Source: Polyangiaceae bacterium | Lineage (GTDB): Bacteria > Myxococcota_A > Polyangia > Polyangiales > Polyangiaceae | Length of the DNA stretch: 64,000 nucleotides | Assembly (NCBI GenBank): GCA_025936045.1 | Contig: JAICUB010000016.1 | Span: forward strand, 62,001 to 126,000 | Direction: 5' to 3' | In this document: one piece after another, positions 14,639 through 21,871 of the stretch | Numbering within the stretch: position 1 is the stretch's first letter | Layout of the letters: each line of letters starts with the position of its first letter | Notes under the pieces: generated by a model | What the model was told of the DNA's origin: nothing | Database searches by the model: none | The model's input: only the letters and a program-made list of their open reading frames with translations | Translations under genes and position numbers: made by a program

Positions 14639-15875
14639 GCTGGGGCGCCTTCTGTTGCCGTTGCTCACGAACGCGCGAGAACCCCTCCACAAAATCGCTC
14701 GGCAGAATAAGATCTCTTTCGTCGTCGGCCGCGAGTAGCGCCGCCTCGCTCCAGATCGCCGTGAGTTCGACGGGACTCCAGCCGTCCGTACCAGAGACCA
14801 CGGTATCGTATGGCAAACTCGCGACCTTCGATATCTTTCGCCCTGAATTCTCCAATACCAGCCGTCGCGCGGTTGCATCGGGCAATTTGAACTCCACCTC
14901 CCAATCGAACCGACCTGGCCGTCGCAACGCCGAGTCAACTGCGTCTGGCCGATTCGTGGCGGCGACAACCACGATCCGCTTGCTCGGCTCGAAGCCATCC
15001 ATCAGCGCAAGCAACTGCGCTACTAGCTTCTGACTGACCTCGTGCGCGCGATCCGAGCGCTGGGGTGCGACGCTATCGATCTCATCAAAAAAGATGATCG
15101 CCTGTTCCTGGGCAGCAGCGTCGTCAAAGATCGCACGAAGGACGGCTTCACTCTCACCGTACCACTTGGTCAGAATTTCTGGTCCGCTCACTGTGTAGAA
15201 TGTCGCCTTTGCGTGCCTTGCAATGATTCTGGCCAACATAGTTTTGCCAGTCCCGGGTGGACCGGAGAATAGAATCCCTTTTATTGGTCGCGCACCGATT
15301 TTCTTTAGTTGGGCGCTTCGCGTAAGCGGGAGCTCAATGAGTTTCTTTGCTCGCGCTACGACATGATCCATGCCACCAAAGTCATCAAAATCGTCGGCTA
15401 TGTCCGCGCTCTTGACTTTGAAGCGACCAACATCAACCTCGTTGCTCGTACCAACCTCGACGAGCCGTAGCGGCTGGTCGGAAAGAACTCGAATGACTTG
15501 GTCGTCACGAGAAATCAGGACCGTGTTGCCTACGGCGTACTCTGGCGTTTGAGTCGTTGTTATTTTTTTCCAAGTGCCGCCCTGATCAATGACGGTCAAA
15601 TCGTGCAGCTTCAGTCTCACGACTGCAATGCTGTCTTGAGCGGGGGCAACCGTCTTTGCGGGCCACAACGACGCTGGCGCAATCTCCATGTGGCCTCGAT
15701 CGGGCCAGAGGAGAAGCGTGTCCCCAACCTCTGGCACGAGTCGCTCCTCGTTGCTCGATGTCGCATGTCCACCGCCGCCCGCCTTTAGCTCGAAGTGGAT
15801 CTGCCGACCGTCCTCACTCTTGCTGCAAACGTGAGCAATCTGACCTTCACTGGCAATCTCCACGTAGTCGCTCAT
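14631..15875 (-). CDS. CDC48/p97-like single-module AAA+ ATPase (414 aa)
   Basis: An N-terminal region of about 150 residues, probably beta-rich (VEIASEGQIAHVCSK, DTLLLWPDRGHMEIAP), precedes one complete AAA module. This has DFDDFGGMDHVVARAKKLIE (162-181), Walker A GPPGTGKT (205-212), aromatic pore loop KWYG (237-240), Walker B IIFFDEID (260-267), sensor-1 ATN (306-308), Arg-finger segment LRRPGRFD (317-324) and sensor-2 region GWSPVELTAIWSEAAL (365-380). All catalytic elements are present, so it should act as a hexameric unfoldase or remodeller. Proteasomal Mpa-type coiled coils are not seen. It overlaps the DUF6414 gene, so the two are co-expressed. Confidence 0.85.
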   Translation of the reverse strand: MSDYVEIASEGQIAHVCSKSEDGRQIHFELKAGGGGHATSSNEERLVPEVGDTLLLWPDRGHMEIAPASLWPAKTVAPAQDSIAVVRLKLHDLTVIDQGGTWKKITTTQTPEYAVGNTVLISRDDQVIRVLSDQPLRLVEVGTSNEVDVGRFKVKSADIADDFDDFGGMDHVVARAKKLIELPLTRSAQLKKIGARPIKGILFSGPPGTGKTMLARIIARHAKATFYTVSGPEILTKWYGESEAVLRAIFDDAAAQEQAIIFFDEIDSVAPQRSDRAHEVSQKLVAQLLALMDGFEPSKRIVVVAATNRPDAVDSALRRPGRFDWEVEFKLPDATARRLVLENSGRKISKVASLPYDTVVSGTDGWSPVELTAIWSEAALLAADDERDLILPSDFVEGFSRVREQRQQKAPQHV

Positions 15876-15926
15876 GTTCGTTGCCAGATGAAGAACCGCG
15901 GCTGCAGCGCTCCCTCGGGGACCAGA

Positions 15927-16217
15927 TCAAGCCGACACACAACATCCGCCAAGATAAGCTGCGTGACTCAGCGCGGCTGGCAGCAGATCGTAGAGCGAGT
16001 CGCTTTTCCAGTTCATGGGGCAGATCTCGTACCGTCCGCCATGACCCGCGAACCGGCGAACGAGGAGGCGCGCTGGAAACCCCTTGCCCAACCAAGGCCC
16101 CTGCATCGCCTCTGCCCCAAGAAATTCCGCTGGATCCATTGTTGGCGCGCTCTGAACGGATGTATAGTTACCTAAGACGGTGCCGCGGGCAAGTACGGCT
16201 AGGATTTGCCCTCCCAT
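15927..16217 (-). CDS. small protein upstream of the AAA+ gene, possibly frameshifted (96 aa as read)
   Basis: From ATG 16217 the frame reads MGGQILAVLARGTVLGNYTS, then MDPAEFLGAEAMQGPW, RRFAGHGGRYEICPMNWKSD and SLYDLLPAALSHAAYL, and stops at 15927. A second frame carries on with good protein quality (QLILADVVCRLDLVPEGALQ, then PRFFIWQRT) from about 15962, and its stop TGA overlaps the ATPase ATG (ACATGAGC). This suggests one gene of about 115 codons with a frame change near 15965: an assembly error, a mutation or a programmed shift. No family is recognised. Confidence 0.45.
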   Translation of the reverse strand: MGGQILAVLARGTVLGNYTSVQSAPTMDPAEFLGAEAMQGPWLGKGFPARLLVRRFAGHGGRYEICPMNWKSDSLYDLLPAALSHAAYLGGCCVSA

Positions 16218-16314
16218 TCATCCGTCGTCCCTGGCGTGCATTGGGCTCGGGCGGTTGGTGGCTGCCAGCTGCTCAAGTTGGACGACAGGCACGCGCCAGC
16301 GGCTCCGGGTTGCG

Positions 16315-16335
16315 TCGTTTCCACGCTATTACCAA
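16315..16335. repeat. direct repeat X, right copy
   Basis: It matches 11041-11061 at 20 of 21 positions. It contains the stop codon of the integrase remnant (16329-16331) and lies 114 bases before the second tRNA-Pro core. The order of X and core is therefore opposite to that at the left end. Confidence 0.55.
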
Positions 16336-16985
16336 CTCGGGCGTCGTTTCATGTCCTCTCGTGTCGCGTCGTGAGGCAGGCTCAAGCTCACGTCCCAGCA
16401 GAGAACATGCTGAACGCGCGGATCCGCTGCGGTTTCGGAGAACGCGTTCTCAAATCCTGCCACCCCGATCGCAGATTCGTGATCGCCAGAGGCGAGTTTC
16501 AGCATGGGCGATGCAGAAACTCCGGGGGTCGGGACGAGCAGGTTCGGCAGCGCGCCCTCCGGCAGCGTCCGCATTTTCTCCTGGTTCCGTAGGTAGCGCT
16601 CGTGCGCGGCGAGCGAGGCGTGGCCCGCGAGCGCCTGGGCCTGCTGTGCGTTCACGCCGGCGTCGGCGAGCGCCTGGTTGAAGGCCCGGCGCCAGCTGTG
16701 GAGGTCCACCGGGAGCGTGTACTCGGTCTCGGCGAGTAGCGTCCGCTCCCGGGGCGTCATCTCGCGCTTGGAGGCCACCCAGCGCCAGCGAGCGAGTTTC
16801 CGGCCGTTCGAACGCTTGGACTCGACGAGCTTCCACTCCTCGAGCCCGAACGCGCGCGCGAGGTCGCGCCGGAAGGCCTCCGCGTGGCTCGTATGCTTCC
16901 GCGCCGCCTCGCGCTCATCCTCGTCGGGCGCGAAGCCTTTCCGCTTCGGAAACACCAGCCGCGCGCATCGAACATCAGCTCGCAA
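16329..16985 (-). pseudogene. tyrosine integrase, C-terminal half only, with att core inside
   Basis: The reading frame gives the C-terminal catalytic part of a phage-type tyrosine recombinase. LVFPKRKGFAP and HTSHAEAFRRDLARAFG come first, then Box II LPVDLHSWRRAFNQAL (His96, Arg99), GH at 121-122 and the nucleophile segment HERYLRN (Tyr131). The Box I Arg, the SAM-like N-terminal domain and a normal start are missing. At 16986-17041 a different frame (MADDDDKWANIEEQLDKAIC) takes over in overlap with the upstream gene, so the 5' half appears deleted. The last 44 codons lie beyond the 19-nt att core at 16450-16468. The enzyme is probably inactive. Confidence 0.75.
16450..16468. repeat. second copy of the tRNA-Pro att core, within the integrase 3' end
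   Basis: TCAAATCCTGCCACCCCGA is identical to 10967-10985, i.e. tRNA-Pro positions 55-73. Left of it the T-stem partner GCAGG is missing, so this is not a tRNA gene. It looks like an attP-type or hybrid site. Together with 10967-10985 it bounds a 5.5-kb segment. Confidence 0.65.
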
Positions 16986-17033
16986 ATTGCCTTGTCCAGC
17001 TGCTCCTCAATGTTCGCCCATTTATCATCGTCG

Positions 17034-17582
17034 TCAGCCATCGTTCCGCTCCTTGAACATCCCCGGTTCCACATCCGCCAGCCGCCCGAACTCGTGCCCG
17101 CACGCCTTGCAGTGCTCCGTCGGATTGTCGGGCCCGACGAGGCATTCGCCGATCACGAGCTCGCCGCGTGCTTCCGCTTCGCCGAGCGCCGGCGGCGGTT
17201 CGCCGTAGACGATCCTGATGACGTCGGGCGAACCGCACGCGGGGCACGGCGGCTTCGCCAGCTCCTCCAGCCTCCGGACGGCGCGCGCGATTGTGCCCGA
17301 CGTGATGCCATCGTCGAGCGCCGAGTACCCGTTCCAGGAGCCCATGTAGTCGGCGCGCCAGAAGAAGACGAGCGCGAGCTCGCACTCGTCGCTCGTGGCG
17401 ACTGACCAATCCGTGTCGGGCTCCGGACGTTTGTAGGAGCGCGGTCCGATGGCGCCGTTCACGGCGTGGACGTAGGCGATCTTCAGGTCGTCCGACGCCA
17501 CCCCCAGCACGAGCTCGGGCAAGAGAGCGAGCAGTGGAGCGAGACGTGAACGCCCCGCTCCCTTGACTTGCTCGTCGCTCAT
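17034..17582 (-). CDS. phage-type protein with C-terminal zinc ribbon (182 aa)
   Basis: ATG 17582 is preceded by GAGGAAGT, a good ribosome-binding site, and overlaps the stop of the 76-aa gene. The N-terminal 120 residues are helical (LAPLLALLPELVLGVASDDL; ALVFFWRADYMG). The C-terminus has two Cys pairs, CPACGSPDVIR and CKACGHEFGRL, about 45 residues apart, forming a zinc ribbon. Small zinc-ribbon genes next to integrases are common in phage early regions. The start of a short acidic frame (17041) overlaps its stop by eight bases. Confidence 0.5.
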   Translation of the reverse strand: MSDEQVKGAGRSRLAPLLALLPELVLGVASDDLKIAYVHAVNGAIGPRSYKRPEPDTDWSVATSDECELALVFFWRADYMGSWNGYSALDDGITSGTIARAVRRLEELAKPPCPACGSPDVIRIVYGEPPPALGEAEARGELVIGECLVGPDNPTEHCKACGHEFGRLADVEPGMFKERNDG

Positions 17583-17809
17583 ACTTCCTCCGCGAAGAGC
17601 TCTAGCATCCCGCTCTCGTTCGCCTGGTGCATCCATCTGAACATCGTGACGTCGTCCTCCTGGCCGTCGGATAGAGCGTCGACGAGCTCGAGCCCGTGGT
17701 CGTCACGACGCCAGACGCGGATTATAAGCACGCCGCCGACGCCGGCTGAAATGCTCGTGAGCACCGTGGCCGGACGAGGCGCGCCCGCTGGAATTCGCTT
17801 GGCGATCAT
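17579..17809 (-). CDS. small phage-type protein (76 aa)
   Basis: ATG 17809 overlaps the upstream stop (ATGA) and its own stop overlaps the zinc-ribbon gene (ATGA). The protein is a likely small alpha/beta fold: ATVLTSISAGVGGVLIIRVW, then DGQEDDVTMFRWMHQANESG. The phrase ESGMLELFAEEV at its end resembles the end of the preceding gene (SESGMLEEHGP), hinting at local duplication. No function is recognised. Confidence 0.45.
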   Translation of the reverse strand: MIAKRIPAGAPRPATVLTSISAGVGGVLIIRVWRRDDHGLELVDALSDGQEDDVTMFRWMHQANESGMLELFAEEV

Positions 17810-18078
17810 GGGCCGTGCTCCTCGAGCATCCCGCTCTCGCTCACCTTCGCTGCGAGCTCGTATACGCCCGCGAGCTCTTGCAGCGCGCTCGCCGCAGTGC
17901 TCGCGAGGATAGCGGTGCCGCGCGCCTTCACCGCCTGCTTTGCGTACGTGTAATCGGCGTGCTCGGCGACGGATGCGGCGCTCTCCGCGGCTGCGCGCAG
18001 AATGACCGCCGCACGTTCGGCCTCCTGCTCCCGCTCCGCGACGAACGTGTCGAAGCGATCGAATAGGGGTTCGCTCAT
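17806..18078 (-). CDS. small helical phage-type protein (90 aa)
   Basis: ATG 18078 is in ATGA overlap with the 40-aa gene. The sequence is almost wholly helical and Ala/Glu-rich (AEREQEAERAAVILRAAAES; LQELAGVYELAAKVSESGML), which suggests a coiled-coil or helical-bundle protein. It is part of a leftward chain of overlapping small genes ending at the integrase remnant. Confidence 0.45.
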   Translation of the reverse strand: MSEPLFDRFDTFVAEREQEAERAAVILRAAAESAASVAEHADYTYAKQAVKARGTAILASTAASALQELAGVYELAAKVSESGMLEEHGP

Positions 18079-18197
18079 TGCACCACCTCGCTTGCGGGCT
18101 CGCCGCACGCCTCCATCGCCCGATTGATCGGCATCGTGAAGCGTAAGTTCCCCACGCGAAGCGCAGGAGACTCGACCCAAAAAAAATGACTATCCAT
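18075..18197 (-). CDS. very small protein, first gene of the integrase-proximal run (40 aa)
   Basis: ATG 18197 starts a 40-codon frame (MDSHFFWVESPALRVGNLRF at its start) whose TGA overlaps the next ATG. It is supported only by that coupling. It faces the divergent lipoprotein gene at 18322 across about 125 bases that must contain both promoters; I see no clear -35/-10 pair there. Confidence 0.35.
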   Translation of the reverse strand: MDSHFFWVESPALRVGNLRFTMPINRAMEACGEPASEVVQ

Positions 18198-18321
18198 GCT
18201 ATGCGGGGCCAGAATCCGAGGCCCCCCGAACGCGTTTGACGACAGCAGCGTCCTCCGCTTCCATGCGCGATGGCCTTGTATGCCCGGACCAGCACTGAGG
18301 GTCGCGGGGGAAGGATGCTCG

Positions 18322-19185
18322 ATGCGTCGGAAGTGGACTTGGAGCCTCTTGCTGGGATGTCCGTTTGCGTTCGGTTGTGGTGCAGCGTCGATGGTGATCA
18401 AGCCCCCAGTCGAGCAGAAGTGCGCGAGCTACGGGCTGAGGGGCTGCGACCAGCTCGTCGACGGAGTCGTTCTCTACGTGAACGGAGACAAGGACGCCGC
18501 GGTGCTCGCGCTGAAGCGCGGGGCCGCTGCGAACTCGCCGGCCCAGCTTCGGCCGTTCGCCGGCGCGATCAAATCGGTGATTTCCGGTGAGACCGGGCAA
18601 GAGATCGCGGAGATCCTCGCTGACGACGTTCAGGCGCCGGCGGGTCCGGTGGTCGTCGCCGCAACGACGAACATGGACGGCGCGACTACTGGCCCTGCGA
18701 GCGCGCCGGGTAGCGGCGCTACGGCAACTCCAGTGGCCACCCAGAGCGTTCCACGGACTGATCCGGTGCTCGAGAACCTGGCGCTGGCCCTGGCCGCCGC
18801 CGTGGATCCATCTCGACTGTTCACCGAGAGCGTGAGCCCGCAACGTGAGCCTACGAAGACGGTCTGCGAGGTCGCCGGGAGCAACTCGACGTGCGTTCGA
18901 AAGGGGACCGGGCCGTTCGTTATCACCGACGCAATCACGCCGAGTGCCTGCAAGGCCGATCTCTTCATCGGCGCAAGCGACTACACCGGAAAGATGAGCT
19001 GGCTCGTCCAAACGAATTCGCCGGGCTTTCACGGGGCACACTTTCTGCTGAGATCTGACCAATGGCTTACCGTCGCCGCGCGTGGAGTTCCGACGAATGC
19101 GGATGGTGACGATCGTTGCATCGTCACGTGGGCGGGCTTTCGTCCTCGCATGGTCCCGCTCAGTCTCGGCGCAGCGTCCGAGTAG
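18322..19185 (+). CDS. lipoprotein with C-terminal Cys-containing domain (287 aa)
   Basis: ATG 18322 follows GGGGAAGG. The N-terminus (MRRKWTWSLLLGCPFAFGCG) is a signal peptide with possible lipoboxes at LLGC or AFGC. Residues 30-100 are helical. A Thr/Ala/Pro linker around 115-150 follows, and then a beta-rich domain (GPFVITDAITPSACKADLFI, HGAHFLLRSDQWLTVAARGV) with a few cysteines. No family is recognised. It marks the start of non-phage chromosomal sequence. Confidence 0.6.
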   Translation: MRRKWTWSLLLGCPFAFGCGAASMVIKPPVEQKCASYGLRGCDQLVDGVVLYVNGDKDAAVLALKRGAAANSPAQLRPFAGAIKSVISGETGQEIAEILADDVQAPAGPVVVAATTNMDGATTGPASAPGSGATATPVATQSVPRTDPVLENLALALAAAVDPSRLFTESVSPQREPTKTVCEVAGSNSTCVRKGTGPFVITDAITPSACKADLFIGASDYTGKMSWLVQTNSPGFHGAHFLLRSDQWLTVAARGVPTNADGDDRCIVTWAGFRPRMVPLSLGAASE

Positions 19186-19228
19186 CGGCCCGGCCGTGGG
19201 CTGTGCATCAATTGGTACAGAGAAGCCG

Positions 19229-19768
19229 TCACGCTCCTCGTCGTGCAATGGCAGCTCCAGCGAGGGATCCGAGGGCGATGCCCGCGAACATGCTGGACAC
19301 GCCGAGGACGCCGAGCCGCACGCACCCGAGAGCCGCTGCTAGGCCGGCCACCGCACTCGCAGTGAGGACGCTCGAAGCCCGCGCGCGTAATCGAGATTGG
19401 TTCAGCGAGATCATTGCGCCCGCGCCCGTGCCGAGCAGGACGGCAAAGGTGGTGCAGAACGATTGCGCGCCTGCGAGACCGCAATGTAGATCGAGACGAT
19501 CGAGAACGATGCCGGCCAAAAGCGGCAAGCTGCCGGCGACGAGGCCCGTGTTCACGGCGTCCATCCCGCGTCGATCGCGCCAGCGGAGCCATACGGCCGT
19601 CGCGAGGAGGATGAAGGTCAAACAAGCGCACGCCCCCCGCCCCGTGCGCTCGACGAGACACGCGGTACCGACGGGGATCACGACCACCGCAATCCTGAGT
19701 GCGGTCAATATCCGGCCGATCTCATAAGCGCGTAGGCCGCGCACCGTCAGCTCTTCAGTCGTCACCAT
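19229..19768 (-). CDS. membrane protein cotranscribed with an ECF sigma factor (179 aa)
   Basis: The start is ATG 19768, which overlaps the sigma gene by 14 bases. Four to six hydrophobic helices follow a short cytoplasmic segment (RILTALRIAVVVIPVGTACL, CLTFILLATAVWLRW, LVAGSLPLLAGIVL, TTFAVLLGTGAGAMISL, AVAGLAAALGC). Overlap with a sigma factor suggests an anti-sigma or sensor role. The usual anti-sigma zinc motif (H-x3-C-x2-C) is not present, so this is an inference from position. Confidence 0.55.
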   Translation of the reverse strand: MVTTEELTVRGLRAYEIGRILTALRIAVVVIPVGTACLVERTGRGACACLTFILLATAVWLRWRDRRGMDAVNTGLVAGSLPLLAGIVLDRLDLHCGLAGAQSFCTTFAVLLGTGAGAMISLNQSRLRARASSVLTASAVAGLAAALGCVRLGVLGVSSMFAGIALGSLAGAAIARRGA

Positions 19769-20303
19769 AGAGTTTCCTCCAAACCGCGCGGAAGCGCTCG
19801 AGCGCGCGCTGTTTGCGCTTACGAAACGTCGCGTTGCTCGTCGCAGCGAGCTCGACGCTGCCGACGAGACCAAGGGTCAGGCGGTCCTCGGTCGAAAGGG
19901 TTCCGGCGACGGCGAGCACGAGTGCGTCGAGCTCGCTGCGGATCGCGGCTTCCTCTTGGGATGGCGCGGTGTCGGCGAGGCTGCCGAGCACCTTGTCGGC
20001 ATCCCCGGAAGTTTCGCGGCGCCGCTGATGGCGCCTTCGGATGGTCATGACCTCATAGCTCGCGATGGCGAACGCCCACGAGAGGCCGTCACGCCGGCGG
20101 TCGAAGTCGGAAATCCGAGCGCAGATCTTCAAGAAGACTTCCTGGGCGGCGTCTTCGGCATCTTCGACCTGGGCCAGCCCGCGCTCCGCGAACGAACGAA
20201 TGACGGGCCAAAGCTCGTGGACGAGCGGCTCCATCGCGGTCCGATCTCCGTCGGAAAGCCGCGTCATTGCAGCCTGGATGGCCTTTCGTCGAACCGCGTC
20301 CAT
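19755..20303 (-). CDS. ECF-type RNA polymerase sigma factor (182 aa)
   Basis: Region 2 reads RSFAERGLAQVEDAEDAAQE then VFLKICARISDFD, matching the DAEDAxQEVFL core-binding helix. WAFAIASYEVMTIRRRHQRR matches regions 2.3-2.4. A shorter, divergent region 4 (LSTEDRLTLGLVGSVELAAT, ATFRKRKQRALERFRAVW) keeps the RKR...RALERFR recognition helix. It probably controls its own operon with the membrane protein. Its promoter would lie in the about 120-bp gap before the rightward gene at 20427. Confidence 0.8.
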   Translation of the reverse strand: MDAVRRKAIQAAMTRLSDGDRTAMEPLVHELWPVIRSFAERGLAQVEDAEDAAQEVFLKICARISDFDRRRDGLSWAFAIASYEVMTIRRRHQRRRETSGDADKVLGSLADTAPSQEEAAIRSELDALVLAVAGTLSTEDRLTLGLVGSVELAATSNATFRKRKQRALERFRAVWRKLYGDD

Positions 20304-20426
20304 GCCGGTGGCCTGCCCGCCCCGTCAGAATACGCGGAGCCGATGCGGTAGGCGGCAGCAGCAAAAGCGTGACCTTTTTTTCGCCGGGCCGGTCACGAGC
20401 TGCCCCGAGACGCCTACGGAAAACTC

Positions 20427-20834
20427 ATGAACCAAGCCGAATCATCGAGCACGGTCGCCTGCACGCCCGCGGAAATTCCGTCGGACAAAAAGCGCCGTTG
20501 GCTCGCCCTGGGCGTTCGAGTCTATGCGGCCGTCGACAAGTTGGAGGAGCTGCCGGACGGATTCGCCTTCAGGTTACCGAACGACGCGGCGACCTTCATT
20601 GCGGCGGCCGAATACATCACGCTCGATCGCCTTTGTTGCAAGTTCCTGCGCTGGGAGCTCCGCTCCGAAGCGAACGCGGGTTCCGTGTGGCTAACACTCA
20701 CCGGACCCGACGGGACGAAGACGCTGCTGCGCTCCATCCTCGAGGCCATCGACCTCGTACCGGAGCACGTGGTTCGCGCGGCCGGCCTGCCCGTTGCGTC
20801 CCGACGTCAGTCGCCAGCGGAAGCCGTCCCGTAG
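20427..20834 (+). CDS. conserved protein with LCCKF motif (135 aa)
   Basis: ATG 20427. The core AAEYITLDRLCCKFLRWELR followed by SVWLTLTGPDGTKTLLRSIL resembles a widespread small family whose members share E-R-x-C-C-x-F-(x)F and LTGP-G-(x)K motifs. I do not know an assigned function. It lies just upstream of the ArsR-SRPBCC pair but ahead of that pair's own promoter, so co-regulation is not implied. Confidence 0.55.
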   Translation: MNQAESSSTVACTPAEIPSDKKRRWLALGVRVYAAVDKLEELPDGFAFRLPNDAATFIAAAEYITLDRLCCKFLRWELRSEANAGSVWLTLTGPDGTKTLLRSILEAIDLVPEHVVRAAGLPVASRRQSPAEAVP

Positions 20835-20863
20835 AGAGCGGCCTCTCGCAACCACTTTCGCCC

Positions 20864-20909
20864 TTGCGCAGCGCTCGCACGCGGGTTACATACTGAACCA
20901 CATGGTTCA
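20864..20909 (+). promoter_or_regulatory. promoter plus ArsR operator overlapping the start codon
   Basis: TTGCGC (20864-20869), a 17-base spacer and TACATA (20887-20892) form a sigma-70-like promoter. Directly after it, TGAACCA (20894-20900), two bases, then TGGTTCA (20903-20909) is a perfect 7-2-7 inverted repeat that includes the ATG at 20902. The ATG is only 10 bases past the -10 box, so the transcript should be leaderless or nearly so. The palindrome is the likely autorepression site of the ArsR protein. Confidence 0.65.
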
Positions 20910-21267
20910 GCGTTTGCCCGCCCACCTCGATGCGTCGTTCTCCGCGCTGTCGGACGCGACCCGACGTGGCGTTCTCGAGCAGCTCGGACGTGCCGACGCT
21001 TCGATCTCGGACCTCGCCGAGAAGTTCCACATGACGCTCACGGGCATGAAGAAGCACGTCGGCGTCCTCGAGCGGGCCGGGCTCGTCAGCACGGAAAAGG
21101 TCGGACGCGTGCGGACCTGCAAGCTCGGTCCGGGTCGACTGGAGGACGAGACGGTCTGGATCGAGCGCTACCGCCGGCTCTGGGCCTCACGCTTCGACGA
21201 GTTGGACGCCGTGGTCGAGGAACTGAAAAAGAAGGAGACGGTCAATGCAAACAAGCAAAGAGAGTGA
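20902..21267 (+). CDS. ArsR-family winged-helix repressor
   Basis: The 121-aa protein starts MVQRLPAHLDASFSALSDAT and carries a winged helix: RRGVLEQLGRADASISDLAE, then KFHMTLTGMKKHVGVLERAG and the wing STEKVGRVRTCKLG. No metal-binding Cys pair is seen in the recognition helix, so it belongs to the non-metal ArsR group that is typically paired with SRPBCC (AHSA1) proteins, as here (23-base overlap with the next gene). It should bind the 7-2-7 palindrome covering its own start. Confidence 0.85.
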   Translation: MVQRLPAHLDASFSALSDATRRGVLEQLGRADASISDLAEKFHMTLTGMKKHVGVLERAGLVSTEKVGRVRTCKLGPGRLEDETVWIERYRRLWASRFDELDAVVEELKKKETVNANKQRE

Positions 21268-21766
21268 GCCTAGCACGATGAAGAACCGAACGACGGTCGA
21301 ACGGAAATCCGACCGTGAGCTAGTCGTCACGCGAAGCTTCGACGGCCCGGCGCGCATCGTGTTCGAAGCGTGGACCAAGCCCGAGCTGTTCAAGCGATGG
21401 TGGGCACCGAAGTCGAGCGGTATGGCCATACTCTCTTGCGAGATGGACGTTCGCGTCGGGGGCGGGTATCGGCTCGTGTTCGGTCACGCTGCTGCGAAGC
21501 AGCCCATGGCGTTCTTCGGTAAGTACATCGAAGTGACTCCGCACTCGCGGCTCGCCTGGACCAACGAGGAAAGCGATGACGGCGGAGCCGTCACCACGCT
21601 GACCTTCGAGGAAAAAGGCGGCAAGACGCTGCTCGTCATGCACGATCTCTATCCCTCGAAGGAAGCCCTCGACAGCGCGATCGCCTCCGGGTCGACGAGC
21701 GCAATGCCCGAGACGCTCGCGCAACTGGACGAGCTTCTCCTCACGTTGGTGCCGAGCGAAGGCTAG
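21245..21766 (+). CDS. SRPBCC / AHSA1-like domain protein
   Basis: ATG 21245 follows GAAGGAG with good spacing and lies inside the ArsR gene's last codons. The reading has the START/Bet v1-like pattern of the AHSA1 family: LVVTRSFDGPARIVFEAWTK, PELFKRWWAP, CEMDVRVGGGYRLVF, GKYIEVTPHSRLAWTNEE and a C-terminal helix MPETLAQLDELLLTL. These proteins bind small hydrophobic ligands. With the ArsR partner it forms a common regulatory pair of unknown signal. Confidence 0.85.
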   Translation: MQTSKESEPSTMKNRTTVERKSDRELVVTRSFDGPARIVFEAWTKPELFKRWWAPKSSGMAILSCEMDVRVGGGYRLVFGHAAAKQPMAFFGKYIEVTPHSRLAWTNEESDDGGAVTTLTFEEKGGKTLLVMHDLYPSKEALDSAIASGSTSAMPETLAQLDELLLTLVPSEG

Positions 21767-21871
21767 ACCTGCGAGAACATTCCGCTGAACGGAGCCGTCA
21801 GCGAGCGGTTCGGAGGAATCCGCACGCGGCGGGGCTTGACGCCGGGTATGGTGGCGGCAGGACATCTGCTC

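Noticed and set aside
16757..17041. 94-aa leftward frame beginning MADDDDKWANIEE
   Set aside because: Its first 20 codons look coding, but beyond 16985 the integrase frame is clearly the real one. It is treated as the junction of a deletion, not as a separate gene.
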